From: a virus
DNA length: 64,000 bases
IMG/VR virus record: IMGVR_UViG_3300031840_000582
Span: 1-64,000 of that record
Reading direction: 5' to 3' (one strand)
The notes beneath the pieces were generated by a model. That model saw nothing but the letters and a program-made list of their open reading frames with translations. It had not been told where the DNA came from and did not search any database. Position 1 is the first letter of the stretch, and each line of letters starts with the position of its first letter. A program made the translations under genes and the position numbers. Shown here piece by piece: positions 45,769-54,332 of this stretch.

Positions 45769-46290
45769 ATGGGAACGAAAAGAGTAGGCCTCGCAAGAGT
45801 TGAGGCATTAGTAGAGAATTTGAAGAGAGAGCTAAGCTTGGGTCAAGCCACGCTCGTTGGACACAAGAAAAACGTCAAGACTATGAGTGATGGTCTTGTT
45901 CTAACAGAGGACGACAGTGGGTCATACTGTCTTTTTGCTGCCGCTGCGGCAACTGCTGTGACCTTGCCTGCACCGGCTGTGGGTTTAGAGTTCACCTTTG
46001 TCACTACGGTCACAGCGACTGCTGACCACGTTATCAGGACCGCTACCCTAAACACCGATGGGTTTTTGGGCGGCGTGCTCACAAACTCCACTACTGCTGG
46101 GCAAGCTGACTGCTTTAGCGCAGACGCTGATGGCAGTAACGACTTCATTACACTTAACGGTAGCACCACTGGTGGTCTAGCCGGAAGTAGAATTCACGTT
46201 GTTTGTATCGATGGCGAGAATTGGGCTGTGGACGGCCAATTGGTTGCCACTGGCACTGCTGCTACATGCTTCGGTGACGCACAGATCTAA
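45769..46290 (+). CDS. Probable capsid decoration protein (173 aa)
   Basis: ATG 45769 (GTKRVGLARVEALVENLKRE) is chosen for its AAGGAGGG site; the open frame extends upstream only through leader DNA. After a basic helix the protein is a Thr/Ala-rich beta domain (VLTEDDSGSYCLFAAAAATA; LPAPAVGLEFTFVTT), typical of abundant outer-capsid proteins in marine phages. It is transcribed from its own motif and bounded by terminators on both sides (45611-45641 and 46315-46345). That isolation suggests separately tuned high expression. The exact role is inferred. Confidence 0.65.
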   Translation: MGTKRVGLARVEALVENLKRELSLGQATLVGHKKNVKTMSDGLVLTEDDSGSYCLFAAAAATAVTLPAPAVGLEFTFVTTVTATADHVIRTATLNTDGFLGGVLTNSTTAGQADCFSADADGSNDFITLNGSTTGGLAGSRIHVVCIDGENWAVDGQLVATGTAATCFGDAQI

Positions 46291-46314
46291 TATTTAATAT
46301 TAGATATGTTATTC

Positions 46315-46345
46315 AAACCCCCTTCCTTCATTGGTTGGGGGTTTT
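46315..46345 (+). terminator. Intrinsic terminator after the decoration gene
   Basis: AAACCCCC (46315-46322) pairs with GGGGGTTT (46337-46344). The internal segment can add two C-G pairs across mismatches, and a T-rich tract (TTTTGTTGT) follows. Confidence 0.85.
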
Positions 46346-46387
46346 GTTGTATGCGGAACTAATTACTGTAAACAGGAGACCTAGCCT

Positions 46388-47713
46388 ATGTCCTTTCCTC
46401 AATTGACACCAAGCAGTAATACGAGTGCTGTTGTATTGCCACCTACTGGCAGTACCGGCGATGTTACAGCCGCACTTCCATTCGGAGTATACAAAGACGA
46501 TGATTTTAAGCAGGGTGCAGCCGCTCAAGTTGCTTACACATATAAGAAGCTTGGTGGAGATGTATTGGACATCGAGATCAAAGCAGACAATGTTTACGCA
46601 GCCTATGAAGAGGCTTGCCTAGAGTATTCCTATCAGATCAACATCCATCAGGCTAAGAACGTATTGTCCGACCTTCTAGGTATGGCAACGGGCACATTTG
46701 ATCATCTTGGAGAACACTCCACTTCAGAGTTAGACGCGACAAGCGGATCGCTGGTCAACATGAAGTATCCAAGATATAAATTTACATACGCTCAGCGAGT
46801 GGGTGATGGTATCGCAGAAGAGGCAGGGTTTGGTGGAAACCTAATAGAATACTCAGCATCTTTTAATCTTATCAGAGGACAACAAGATTACGACTTACAA
46901 ACGATTATATCTGGTAACTCAATTGATATCAATGCAGAGACAACCAAGGCAGTACCATACGGAACTGGTAGTATAGAGAAGTCGCCACAGACTTTGACCT
47001 CAAATCAACAAGACAGAATGAATCGTAAATTTAAGATTCGTAGAGTATATTATAAGACCCCAGCTTCAGTGTGGAGATTCTATGGATACTACGGTGGCCT
47101 GAATGTTGTTGGAAACTTAAACTATTATGGTCAGTTTGCTGATGACACAACATTTGAGATCATTCCGTCTTGGCATAACAAATTGCAAGCGATGGCTTAC
47201 GAGGACCATTTATATACTAGGCTATCTCACTATTCATACGAGATTGATAACAATAGGCTAAGGATATTCCCAATTCCGTCAGCAGAAATTCCAAAAACTA
47301 TGTGGGTTACGTTTACTATGCATCGTGATGCTTGGGAAGAGGACTCCGATAGAAAGACAGGAGTGAGCGGTATCAACAATATGAACACGTTGCCGTTCCC
47401 AAATGTGCCCTACAAGAATATCAACTCTATTGGTAAGCAGTGGATTCGTCGTTATGCACTAGCGTTAACAAAAGAAATACTTGGTCAAGTCCGAGGTAAA
47501 TTTGCTACCCTGCCAATCCCCGGAGAGTCAGTCACCCTAAACGCTTCAGATCTGCTCTCACAGGCCCGAGAAGAGCAGACATCTCTCAAGGAGGAGCTAA
47601 AGACGGTTCTAGATCAGATGACCTACAAAGCCCTAGCAGAGCAAGATGCTGCTATGGTTGCATCTGTTGATGCTGTCTACCAAGAAATCCCACTAGCTAT
47701 TTTCCAAGGATAA
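46388..47713 (+). CDS. Neck protein (gp13-like)
   Basis: The C-terminal part (INSIGKQWIRRYALALTKEI, QVRGKFATLPIPGESVTLNA) matches the conserved core of T4 gp13, which caps the filled head and joins it to the tail. At 441 residues it is longer than T4 gp13 (309), with extra sequence in the first half (YEEACLEYSYQINIHQAKNV is a conserved-looking helix). AGGAGA precedes the ATG. It begins the block gp13-gp14-gp15-sheath-tube; here the neck genes lie after the capsid gene instead of before the terminase. Confidence 0.8.
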   Translation: MSFPQLTPSSNTSAVVLPPTGSTGDVTAALPFGVYKDDDFKQGAAAQVAYTYKKLGGDVLDIEIKADNVYAAYEEACLEYSYQINIHQAKNVLSDLLGMATGTFDHLGEHSTSELDATSGSLVNMKYPRYKFTYAQRVGDGIAEEAGFGGNLIEYSASFNLIRGQQDYDLQTIISGNSIDINAETTKAVPYGTGSIEKSPQTLTSNQQDRMNRKFKIRRVYYKTPASVWRFYGYYGGLNVVGNLNYYGQFADDTTFEIIPSWHNKLQAMAYEDHLYTRLSHYSYEIDNNRLRIFPIPSAEIPKTMWVTFTMHRDAWEEDSDRKTGVSGINNMNTLPFPNVPYKNINSIGKQWIRRYALALTKEILGQVRGKFATLPIPGESVTLNASDLLSQAREEQTSLKEELKTVLDQMTYKALAEQDAAMVASVDAVYQEIPLAIFQG

Positions 47714-47718
47714 TCTGA

Positions 47719-48216
47719 ATGTCAGAGAACGAAAAGAAATGGAAACAACCTAATCAGCCTCCTCCCCCTTTATTTGTTGGGCAGAAGGAAAGGGATCTTG
47801 TAAAGCAAGTTAATGACGAACTTATTGAGCGCGTCATTGGCCAGCAAGTTGTTTACTACTCAATAGACTTGGAAAGAACAAATTTTCATCCACTATACGG
47901 CGAGGCAATTAACAAAACATTCCTGCCCCCAGTTAGAGTTTTTGCTCTTGTAGAGTATGAGGGAATACAGACACAGTTTGATACAAACATTGGTCTTGAT
48001 AAAGAAGCCTCAATTACAGTTCATTTTCACAAGCGTAGATTGACGGAAGATCAAGATTTGTTTGTGCGAGAAGGTGACTTCGTGCTGTACGGCGATATAT
48101 ACTATGAGATCACAATTTTATCAGAGCCTCGTCAGATCTTTGGGCAAGTAGATCATAAGATTGAAATATCTGCTAAATGCGTGAGAGCAAGGGAGGGTTT
48201 GTTCGATGGCACCTAA
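47719..48216 (+). CDS. Neck/head-completion protein (gp14-like candidate)
   Basis: The 165-residue product has LIERVIGQQVVYYSIDLERT, HPLYGEAINKTFLPPVRVFA and a beta-rich end (DFVLYGDIYYEITILSEPRQ). This agrees with the small beta-barrel part of gp14-type neck proteins in marine T4-like phages. T4 gp14 is longer (256). Its place between gp13-like and gp15-like genes supports the call. AAGGA precedes the ATG, and the end overlaps the next gene by 11 bases. Confidence 0.65.
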   Translation: MSENEKKWKQPNQPPPPLFVGQKERDLVKQVNDELIERVIGQQVVYYSIDLERTNFHPLYGEAINKTFLPPVRVFALVEYEGIQTQFDTNIGLDKEASITVHFHKRRLTEDQDLFVREGDFVLYGDIYYEITILSEPRQIFGQVDHKIEISAKCVRAREGLFDGT

Positions 48217-49132
48217 AGATTATAACAGAGACTACACAGAGGTGAAAGACGCCGATGGTAATCTAAAAGAAATTATTTTTATGCCATCAACGATTGAAAC
48301 CATTGACACCGCTTTCTATAACTGGGTCAATGAAACCATCAATCCGTCAGCTATAACCAATAAGGGATTTAAGAAAGTTCCTGTTATCTGGATCTCTGCC
48401 GAGCGAGCTTTTCAAATTAAAGCAGATAAAGACTTGCGCGATAAGAACGGTGTTGTTAAATTACCTCTTATGATTATTAACCGAACGGACGTATCAAAAG
48501 ACTCTTCATTCAAAGGTGTCGCATGGTCGCACATTCCAAACTTCAATGATGGTCTCCGTGGACCCCGTGGTGGCGCTATTTCAGTTGCAAGAAGAATCAA
48601 TCAAGAAAAGACTGCAAACTTTGTGAACGCCGACTCTAAGAGAAAGTTTGGAACACTTGGCTCCGCTACATCCGGCCACGGCCAAGAAAACTTTCCTTTT
48701 AGCAATCCCGGTAAAGTTGTGTACGAAACAGCAACGATGCCAATCCCAGTATATGTGTCTGTTAACTACGAGCTAACAATAAGAACAAACTACCAGCAAC
48801 AATTAAACCAGATCACAACCCCATTCATGACCACTACAGGTCAAATTAATAATTTCTTTATCAGTCATGAGGGGCATAGATTCGAAGGATTTATTCAAAA
48901 TAATTTTATTCAATCGATGGACGTGACTGGTGAACAGGAAAGCTCTTACGAAACAAAGATTGATTTTAGAATCTTAGGTTATTTGCTTGGCGGTGGGATA
49001 AATGACGAGCGACCAAAGATCGCATTCAGAGAAAATGCGGTTCAAATTAGAATGCCCAGAGAGCGCGTGATCGTAGGCGATAAACCAGAGCGGTTGACTA
49101 AGCGAGGCATCAAATCTTTTTATAAAGAGTAA
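48206..49132 (+). CDS. Tail completion/sheath terminator protein (gp15-like candidate)
   Basis: The product has 308 residues. Segments VPVIWISAERAFQIKADKDL and LPLMIINRTDVSKDSSFKGV, and a C-terminal beta domain (MPIPVYVSVNYELTIRTNYQ), follow the pattern of proximal tail proteins that stabilise the last sheath and tube rings and bind the neck. T4 gp15 is 272 residues. GGAGG inside the previous gene serves as ribosome site. Gene order neck-gp15-sheath-tube supports the call. Confidence 0.65.
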   Translation: MAPKDYNRDYTEVKDADGNLKEIIFMPSTIETIDTAFYNWVNETINPSAITNKGFKKVPVIWISAERAFQIKADKDLRDKNGVVKLPLMIINRTDVSKDSSFKGVAWSHIPNFNDGLRGPRGGAISVARRINQEKTANFVNADSKRKFGTLGSATSGHGQENFPFSNPGKVVYETATMPIPVYVSVNYELTIRTNYQQQLNQITTPFMTTTGQINNFFISHEGHRFEGFIQNNFIQSMDVTGEQESSYETKIDFRILGYLLGGGINDERPKIAFRENAVQIRMPRERVIVGDKPERLTKRGIKSFYKE

Positions 49133-49139
49133 TTTGGAC

Positions 49140-49180
49140 TTTAGCCTTTACAAATACTATTTATAATGTGAAAGGCTAAA
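49140..49180 (+). promoter_or_regulatory. ACTATTTATA motif bracketed by a perfect 10-base inverted repeat
   Basis: TTTAGCCTTT (49140-49149) and AAAGGCTAAA (49171-49180) flank 21 bases containing the motif (49156-49165), which continues into TATAAT. It lies 67 bases before the sheath gene. It could be a promoter within an operator or a hairpin with the motif in its loop. Confidence 0.55.
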
Positions 49181-49231
49181 TAACGTAAGAGCTTTATATC
49201 ATCTAGATTAAGGACAATAGGAGAGCCATAA

Positions 49232-52200
49232 ATGTCATCAGAATTAGCAAGAAAGTTTAGATTTGTATCACCGGGTATCTTCCTCCGAGAGGTAGATAAC
49301 TCCCAGTTACCTAGATTGCCGGATGCAGTCGGCCCAACAATTATTGGCCGATACGCTTATGGTCCCGCGATGCGACCTTTCAAGGTCAACTCACTAGCTG
49401 AGTTCGTAGAGACTTACGGAAATCCAATTCCGGGTGCTTCCTCTGGAGACGTCTGGCGCGAAGGCAACAAGACTGGACCAACATACGCTGCATACGCTGC
49501 ATTTGCTTGGTTGAATTCTGGCGTTGCACCTGCTAACATTGTCCGCTTACTTGGAGACGAGCACGATCAAAATGATGGCACCGTGCTTGCACAAGCTGGT
49601 TGGACCACAACTAACCCATCTTCCACCTCAACAGTTCGTGATCCATCCGCTACTGTTTCATCAAATGGTGGTGCTTACGGTCTCTGGCTCATCCCATCAG
49701 GTTCTGGCTTGGACGATGCCAGCGGAACATCATTGGGCACTGGCTCCCTCGCAGCAATTTGGTACATGCGAGACGGAGCAATCGCTCTCAAGGGCAAGCA
49801 AGTCACTCATAAGCTACAAGCAGATCTAACTGCTGTCACAGGTAACGCTGTTATGCTCCACTCGGAAGACAGCAACTACACTTTCCAAGCGAGCATTATT
49901 GACTCTTCTTATAACAACCTATACACTACTAAGTTTAACTTCGACAGAAACTCAGAAAACTACATTCGCAAAGTTTTCAACACTGACCCGATCTTGACGA
50001 ACACAAGCGTTGTTGATACAACCACTGTCAACGAAGGTCGAGGCAATTACTTCCTTGGCGAGACTTTCGAGAGTAACCTTTTCAATATTCTCGGAGCATC
50101 TGGAAATGCATACGGAATGATTCTTCCAATTGCATCTGGTACAATTAACGACGACGCTCATGGATCAGGGTCTTTTGTCGCTGGTTACCATGACCACTTA
50201 GAAGGGTTTAAGAATCCTGAAACAGGTTGGTTCTTCTCACAGGATCTATCAACAGACAATACACACTACGCAGCCGAGCGTATGACCAAGCTATTCAAGT
50301 TCCACGGTCTTGACTCTGGCGAGTGGCTACAAAACAATATTAAGATTTCAATTGCTGACGTCCGCGCTCCTACAAGCTTGGCCAATCCTTACGGAACCTT
50401 CACTGTTCAAGTTCGTAGAGCATCTGACACGGATAAGGTGCCTGTAATCCTTGAGCAATTCACCGAGTGTGATCTTAACCCAGCATCATCTAACTTTGTT
50501 GCTGCTAAGGTTGGTGATATGTTCATGGAGTTTGACTACAGCACCAACCGTCTCAGAGAGTATGGCCAGTATAGAAATCAATCTAAGTACATTAGAATTG
50601 AGATGAACCCTGCTGTAGAGAACGGCACTTCTGATCCAGAACTTCTACCATTCGGTGTCTTCGGCCCAATTCGCCCTGTCTCATGGCGTGTGCGCTCTAA
50701 TGACGGTGATGATGGAGCCACTGGAACTCCATTGTTGAAGGTTATCAGCAATGATAGTACAATTGCAGGTGCTTCTGTTGGTTCTGGATCTGCTGGCCGC
50801 ATCGCAGCGGATGGAAAAGCAACATGTGTGCTTACAGTCGCGGATGGCGATGCTGATGTCACAGCAGTGGAAGAAGAATTCATTACACTTACATCTACGG
50901 ATGGAACGACTCGTAGATACGTTATTATTGACGATAATGCAACCACTGTGACAACAGGCACCGTTATCGCAGCCGATACTGATGTCGGTGCCACCACCTC
51001 ACCCGGTGCACTATCAGTTGGAGGTATCGCAGTAGCGATCAACACGACCGGTACTAAGGCAACACAGAATGCTTTCCTAGTTCAGTTGAAAGCTGCGATT
51101 GAGGGCGCAACAGGCCACAATGGAAAAATTACAGTATCTGCTGTCCCGACCGAGGCTAATGGCGCTCAATCAATTACGCTTACTCAAGCAACCGCTGGAG
51201 AAGCGGGCAACACAGACGTGGCCGAGAACATAGCCGCAGCAGGCGCAACTATGCTTATCCCACAGCACACCGCCGGCGGTGCTACAACCACGGCATTCGT
51301 AGGCGGCGCTGATCTCGTTGGTACAATGACCACTGTTGAGGACGGTCTAATTGCAAGTCACTACTCTCCAAATCACGTTACAAGCATTGTTTTTGGTGAG
51401 GATGATGGCACAAGCACCGGTCTTGTTGGCGCGTATCGATACACTGCATCATACGAATTCCCAAGAACTCTATTCCGAATCTCGGCTTCTGATGGTGCGA
51501 TGGGCGATCCTAAGGACGCTTACTTCGGCCTCCAGACTGGCAAGACTCACACTGACTTGTCATTCGACCCCGGATATCCTGACTACGTTCGTCGCCTACC
51601 TGTTGGTTTCGCACAGATGGACACAATCACTGGAGCCGGTACTGATAGAGAATACTCTTGGACTTTCTCACTTGATGATGTTAGAACAGTTATCGATGGC
51701 GATATTGCAAGATCCGCGTTCTTCCAGTCTGGTTCTAGAAGAAACGGTGACTCTCTAACAGCTATGAGTGGAACATACAAGCAGATTCTTGATGAGGGTC
51801 ATGACCGATTCACTTCACCTCTATACGGTGGATTTGACGGATTTGACATCTATGAGTCGGAGCCACTTAGAAATACTGCAATTAGTGCAACTGATACACA
51901 ATTCTCAAACTACGCATTCAATACAGTTAAGAGAGCAATCGACACGGTTGCAGATCCTGAGTTTGTTGAGACCAACCTTATGGTTGTTCCCGGCATCACC
52001 AATAAGAATCTTACTAAGCACCTTATTGATACTGCCGAGGCTCGCGCTGATGCTCTCGCAATTATTGACATCGAAGATGTGTACACGCCGTTCACCGAGA
52101 ACACTCAATCCTACAAGAATCGTGTTGGAAGTGTGAGCAGTGCAGTTACATCACTACGCAACAGAGACCTTGATACAAGCTACGCAGCAACCTACTACCC

Positions 52201-52822
52201 ATGGGTTCAGGTCAGAGATCCTAACAACGCCAAGCTTGTTTGGGTTCCACCTTCTGTCGTCGCTCTTGGAACATTCGGTTCATCTGAAGCTAAGACCGAG
52301 CTTTGGTTTGCCCCAGCAGGCTTTACGCGAGGCGGTTTGACTGACGGTTCCGCTGGCCTACCAGTTGTTAACGTATCCGAGAGAGTTGTTCGTAAGGACC
52401 GTGACAAGCTTTACACTGCTAAGATCAACCCAATTGCAACGTTCCCGGCAGAAGGAATCGTAATCTTCGGTCAGAAGACTCTTCAGATTACCCCATCCGC
52501 TCTTGATAGAATTAATGTTCGTCGCCTCTTGATCTTCGTGAAGAAGGAAGTCTCTAGATTCGCCGCAACAGTTCTATTCGACCAGAACGTTCAGGCTACT
52601 TGGACACGCTTTGTGAATAAGATTGATCCATTCCTCGCGAGTGTTCAGACTAGACTCGGACTCACAAGCTACAAAATCGTGCTAGATGATACCACTACAA
52701 CTGCTGACTTGGTTGACAGAAACATTCTTTACGCTAAGATCTTCTTGAAGCCAGCAAGAGCAATTGAGTACATCGCAATTGACTTTGTAATCACAAGAAC
52801 CGGAGCGTCATTCGACGATTAA
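49232..52822 (+). CDS. Tail sheath protein (gp18-like) with large insertion
   Basis: The N-terminus (FVSPGIFLREVDNSQLPRLP, VGPTIIGRYAYGPAM) and the C-terminal polymerisation domain (ALDRINVRRLLIFVKKEVSR, FDQNVQATWTRFVNKIDPFL) are typical contractile sheath features. At 1,196 residues it is nearly twice T4 gp18 (659). Part of the excess is an insertion domain at residues about 530-696, related to the repeats in the giant protein at 450-8577. Sheath subunits assemble around the tube and contract to drive DNA delivery; the additions probably project outward. TAGGAGAG precedes the ATG, and an unusual promoter-like element lies upstream. Confidence 0.93.
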   Translation: MSSELARKFRFVSPGIFLREVDNSQLPRLPDAVGPTIIGRYAYGPAMRPFKVNSLAEFVETYGNPIPGASSGDVWREGNKTGPTYAAYAAFAWLNSGVAPANIVRLLGDEHDQNDGTVLAQAGWTTTNPSSTSTVRDPSATVSSNGGAYGLWLIPSGSGLDDASGTSLGTGSLAAIWYMRDGAIALKGKQVTHKLQADLTAVTGNAVMLHSEDSNYTFQASIIDSSYNNLYTTKFNFDRNSENYIRKVFNTDPILTNTSVVDTTTVNEGRGNYFLGETFESNLFNILGASGNAYGMILPIASGTINDDAHGSGSFVAGYHDHLEGFKNPETGWFFSQDLSTDNTHYAAERMTKLFKFHGLDSGEWLQNNIKISIADVRAPTSLANPYGTFTVQVRRASDTDKVPVILEQFTECDLNPASSNFVAAKVGDMFMEFDYSTNRLREYGQYRNQSKYIRIEMNPAVENGTSDPELLPFGVFGPIRPVSWRVRSNDGDDGATGTPLLKVISNDSTIAGASVGSGSAGRIAADGKATCVLTVADGDADVTAVEEEFITLTSTDGTTRRYVIIDDNATTVTTGTVIAADTDVGATTSPGALSVGGIAVAINTTGTKATQNAFLVQLKAAIEGATGHNGKITVSAVPTEANGAQSITLTQATAGEAGNTDVAENIAAAGATMLIPQHTAGGATTTAFVGGADLVGTMTTVEDGLIASHYSPNHVTSIVFGEDDGTSTGLVGAYRYTASYEFPRTLFRISASDGAMGDPKDAYFGLQTGKTHTDLSFDPGYPDYVRRLPVGFAQMDTITGAGTDREYSWTFSLDDVRTVIDGDIARSAFFQSGSRRNGDSLTAMSGTYKQILDEGHDRFTSPLYGGFDGFDIYESEPLRNTAISATDTQFSNYAFNTVKRAIDTVADPEFVETNLMVVPGITNKNLTKHLIDTAEARADALAIIDIEDVYTPFTENTQSYKNRVGSVSSAVTSLRNRDLDTSYAATYYPWVQVRDPNNAKLVWVPPSVVALGTFGSSEAKTELWFAPAGFTRGGLTDGSAGLPVVNVSERVVRKDRDKLYTAKINPIATFPAEGIVIFGQKTLQITPSALDRINVRRLLIFVKKEVSRFAATVLFDQNVQATWTRFVNKIDPFLASVQTRLGLTSYKIVLDDTTTTADLVDRNILYAKIFLKPARAIEYIAIDFVITRTGASFDD
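50819..51318 (+). repeat. Insertion domain, copy 3 (divergent), inside the tail sheath
   Basis: The order VLTVADGDADVTA, EEFITLTSTDGTTRRYVI, VGGIAVAIN, ITVSAVPTEANGAQSITLTQ, TAGEAGNTDVAE and a closing TTTAFVGGADL mirrors copies 1 and 2 at 717-1125 and 3742-4131. Similarity is weaker but co-linear. Confidence 0.6.
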
Positions 52823-52829
52823 TGAAAAC

Positions 52830-52848
52830 GGGGTGGTTTTTCCACCCC
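52830..52848 (+). other. GC-rich hairpin between sheath and tube genes
   Basis: GGGGTGG-TTTTT-CCACCCC is a perfect 7-base-pair stem 7 bases after the sheath stop. There is no downstream T run on this strand, so it is more likely an mRNA-stabilising or processing hairpin, or a partial terminator, that sets sheath versus tube levels. Confidence 0.6.
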
Positions 52849-52889
52849 ACCCACTATATATTATAGTAGAGTATAAGGAGTAATACTTA

Positions 52890-53456
52890 ATGCCATTCTG
52901 GACAGACAGCACGGGCCAAGACCCTAAAAGAAATTATAGATTCCTTGTGACCATTGGTAACATGCCAGATGGCGCAACTTGGTACGCCAAGAGTGCGACC
53001 AAGCCAGCTTTTCAGGTTACTGAGGCAGCTCATCAGTTCCTAAATCATAACTTTTACTACCCCGGTCGCGTTGAGTGGCAACCAGTAGAGGTTGTGCTTG
53101 TTGACCCTGTGTCTCCTGATGCATTGGCTAACATCCTTTCAATTATTCAGGGCTCTGGTTACAAGCCGCCCGCCAACTTCACAGAGACCACCACTATCAG
53201 CAAAGCAAGTGCAGTTAATGCGTTGGGCGGTGTTGTTATTCAAGTAATTCAGGCTGATGGCGCAATCCTTGAAAACTGGACCCTCAACGGAGCGTTTATT
53301 ACTAATGTTTCTTACGACGGGCTCGCATATGATAACGATGAGATCTCCACAATTACTTTACAGTTCCGTTATGACTGGGCAGACTGCGTAACCGCTAACC
53401 CAGCCTCAGGCGTTGCTGGACCTAACAACGACTTCTTTAAGTTAAACCCAGCCTAG
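52890..53456 (+). CDS. Tail tube protein (gp19-like)
   Basis: The 188-residue product starts PFWTDSTGQDPKRNYRFLVT and continues with WYAKSATKPAFQVTEAAHQF and FYYPGRVEWQPVEVVLVDPV, the usual beta-barrel pattern of contractile-tail tube subunits (T4 gp19, 163 residues). Hexameric rings stack to form the inner tube. TAAGGAG lies upstream. It directly follows the sheath gene, the standard arrangement. Confidence 0.93.
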   Translation: MPFWTDSTGQDPKRNYRFLVTIGNMPDGATWYAKSATKPAFQVTEAAHQFLNHNFYYPGRVEWQPVEVVLVDPVSPDALANILSIIQGSGYKPPANFTETTTISKASAVNALGGVVIQVIQADGAILENWTLNGAFITNVSYDGLAYDNDEISTITLQFRYDWADCVTANPASGVAGPNNDFFKLNPA

Positions 53457-53479
53457 TTTAAAACAATTCGAGGTGAAAT

Positions 53480-54328
53480 TTGAGTAGAAATAATCAAGAG
53501 CGACTTGGCGCTCCGCAAAGTGCAGCCCCTGCACCGCCAATCGCTCCAACCGGCGAGTCTTTCTCGTTTGCGACTCCAACAGAATTTGTAGAGTTGCCTA
53601 CAGCCGGTAAATACTATCCACAGGGGCATCCACTGCACGGTCAAGACAGTGTTGAGATTCGCTATATGACCGCGAAGGATGAAGACATTTTGTCCTCTGC
53701 TACCTTGCTAAAGAAAGGTATTGCACTTGAGAGGCTAATTCAGAATGTTCTTGTCGATAAGTCAATCGATGTTAATTCGTTGTATATCGGCGACAAGAAT
53801 GCAATCCTTATCGCTGCTCGTATAACTGGCTATGGCGAGACATACGAGGCGAAAACAACATGTCCAGCATGTAGTTCAACAATGAACTTCCAGTATGATC
53901 TATCACAGCTTGGGTTAAGACATGGAGATAAGTGGGGCGACTATGCAATTAGGCGACATACAGATGATAGGTTCATCATTGCCCTTCCAAACACAAAGGT
54001 TGATGTTGAGGTTCGTCTGCTAACAAGCAAAGACGAGGATTACCTTTCACAACTAAAAGAAAACAAGAAAAAGAAAAACCTCCCAGAGGCGAACCTAACA
54101 GATCAACTCCGCATGATTGTTTGTTCAGTCAACGGACACTCAGATCCAAAGTCACTGCAAGCTTTTATTGATGGTTTGCCAGCGAGGGATTCCAGATACT
54201 TAAGAATGGCGTATGAACTAATTGTGCCAAACGTAAACATGACACAGGACTTTAGCTGTGAATCATGCGGTCACACGCAGGAGGTAACAGTGCCCTTGTC
54301 GGCAGGGTTTTTTTGGCCTGACCGATAA
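53480..54328 (+). CDS. Baseplate hub/tail-assembly protein (T4 gp26-like)
   Basis: The product has 282 residues from a TTG start (53480) with GAGGTG upstream. After a Pro-rich leader, VELPTAGKYYPQGHPLHGQD and EIRYMTAKDEDILSSATLLK match the T4 baseplate family that includes gp26. Two Cys pairs (CPAC near 133 and CESC near 263) likely hold zinc. Such proteins act in building the baseplate hub. The gene ends in a T7 run after which a +1 shift would enter the next frame, making an extended product of about 357 residues. It sits before the tape-measure gene, as tail-assembly chaperones do in many phages. Confidence 0.75.
   Translation: MSRNNQERLGAPQSAAPAPPIAPTGESFSFATPTEFVELPTAGKYYPQGHPLHGQDSVEIRYMTAKDEDILSSATLLKKGIALERLIQNVLVDKSIDVNSLYIGDKNAILIAARITGYGETYEAKTTCPACSSTMNFQYDLSQLGLRHGDKWGDYAIRRHTDDRFIIALPNTKVDVEVRLLTSKDEDYLSQLKENKKKKNLPEANLTDQLRMIVCSVNGHSDPKSLQAFIDGLPARDSRYLRMAYELIVPNVNMTQDFSCESCGHTQEVTVPLSAGFFWPDR
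54308..54314 (+). other. T7 slippery run, candidate +1 programmed frameshift
   Basis: In GGG TTT TTT TGG the Phe tRNA on the second TTT can slip forward one base and re-pair perfectly, continuing GGC CTG ACC into the frame of 54333. That frame is open from 54288, so the overlap of the two frames is only about 40 bases and contains the run. The downstream ATG lacks a Shine-Dalgarno site. Confidence 0.5.
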
Positions 54329-54332
54329 GTAC

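Noticed and set aside
16850-49165. T4-type late promoters (TATAAATA)
   Set aside because: The intergenic motif is ACTATTTATA on the gene strand; a T4-type reading would point away from every gene, and no antisense genes are present.
52830-52848. Intrinsic terminator between sheath and tube genes
   Set aside because: The stem is strong but no T run follows on the coding strand, and the tube gene has no other obvious promoter.
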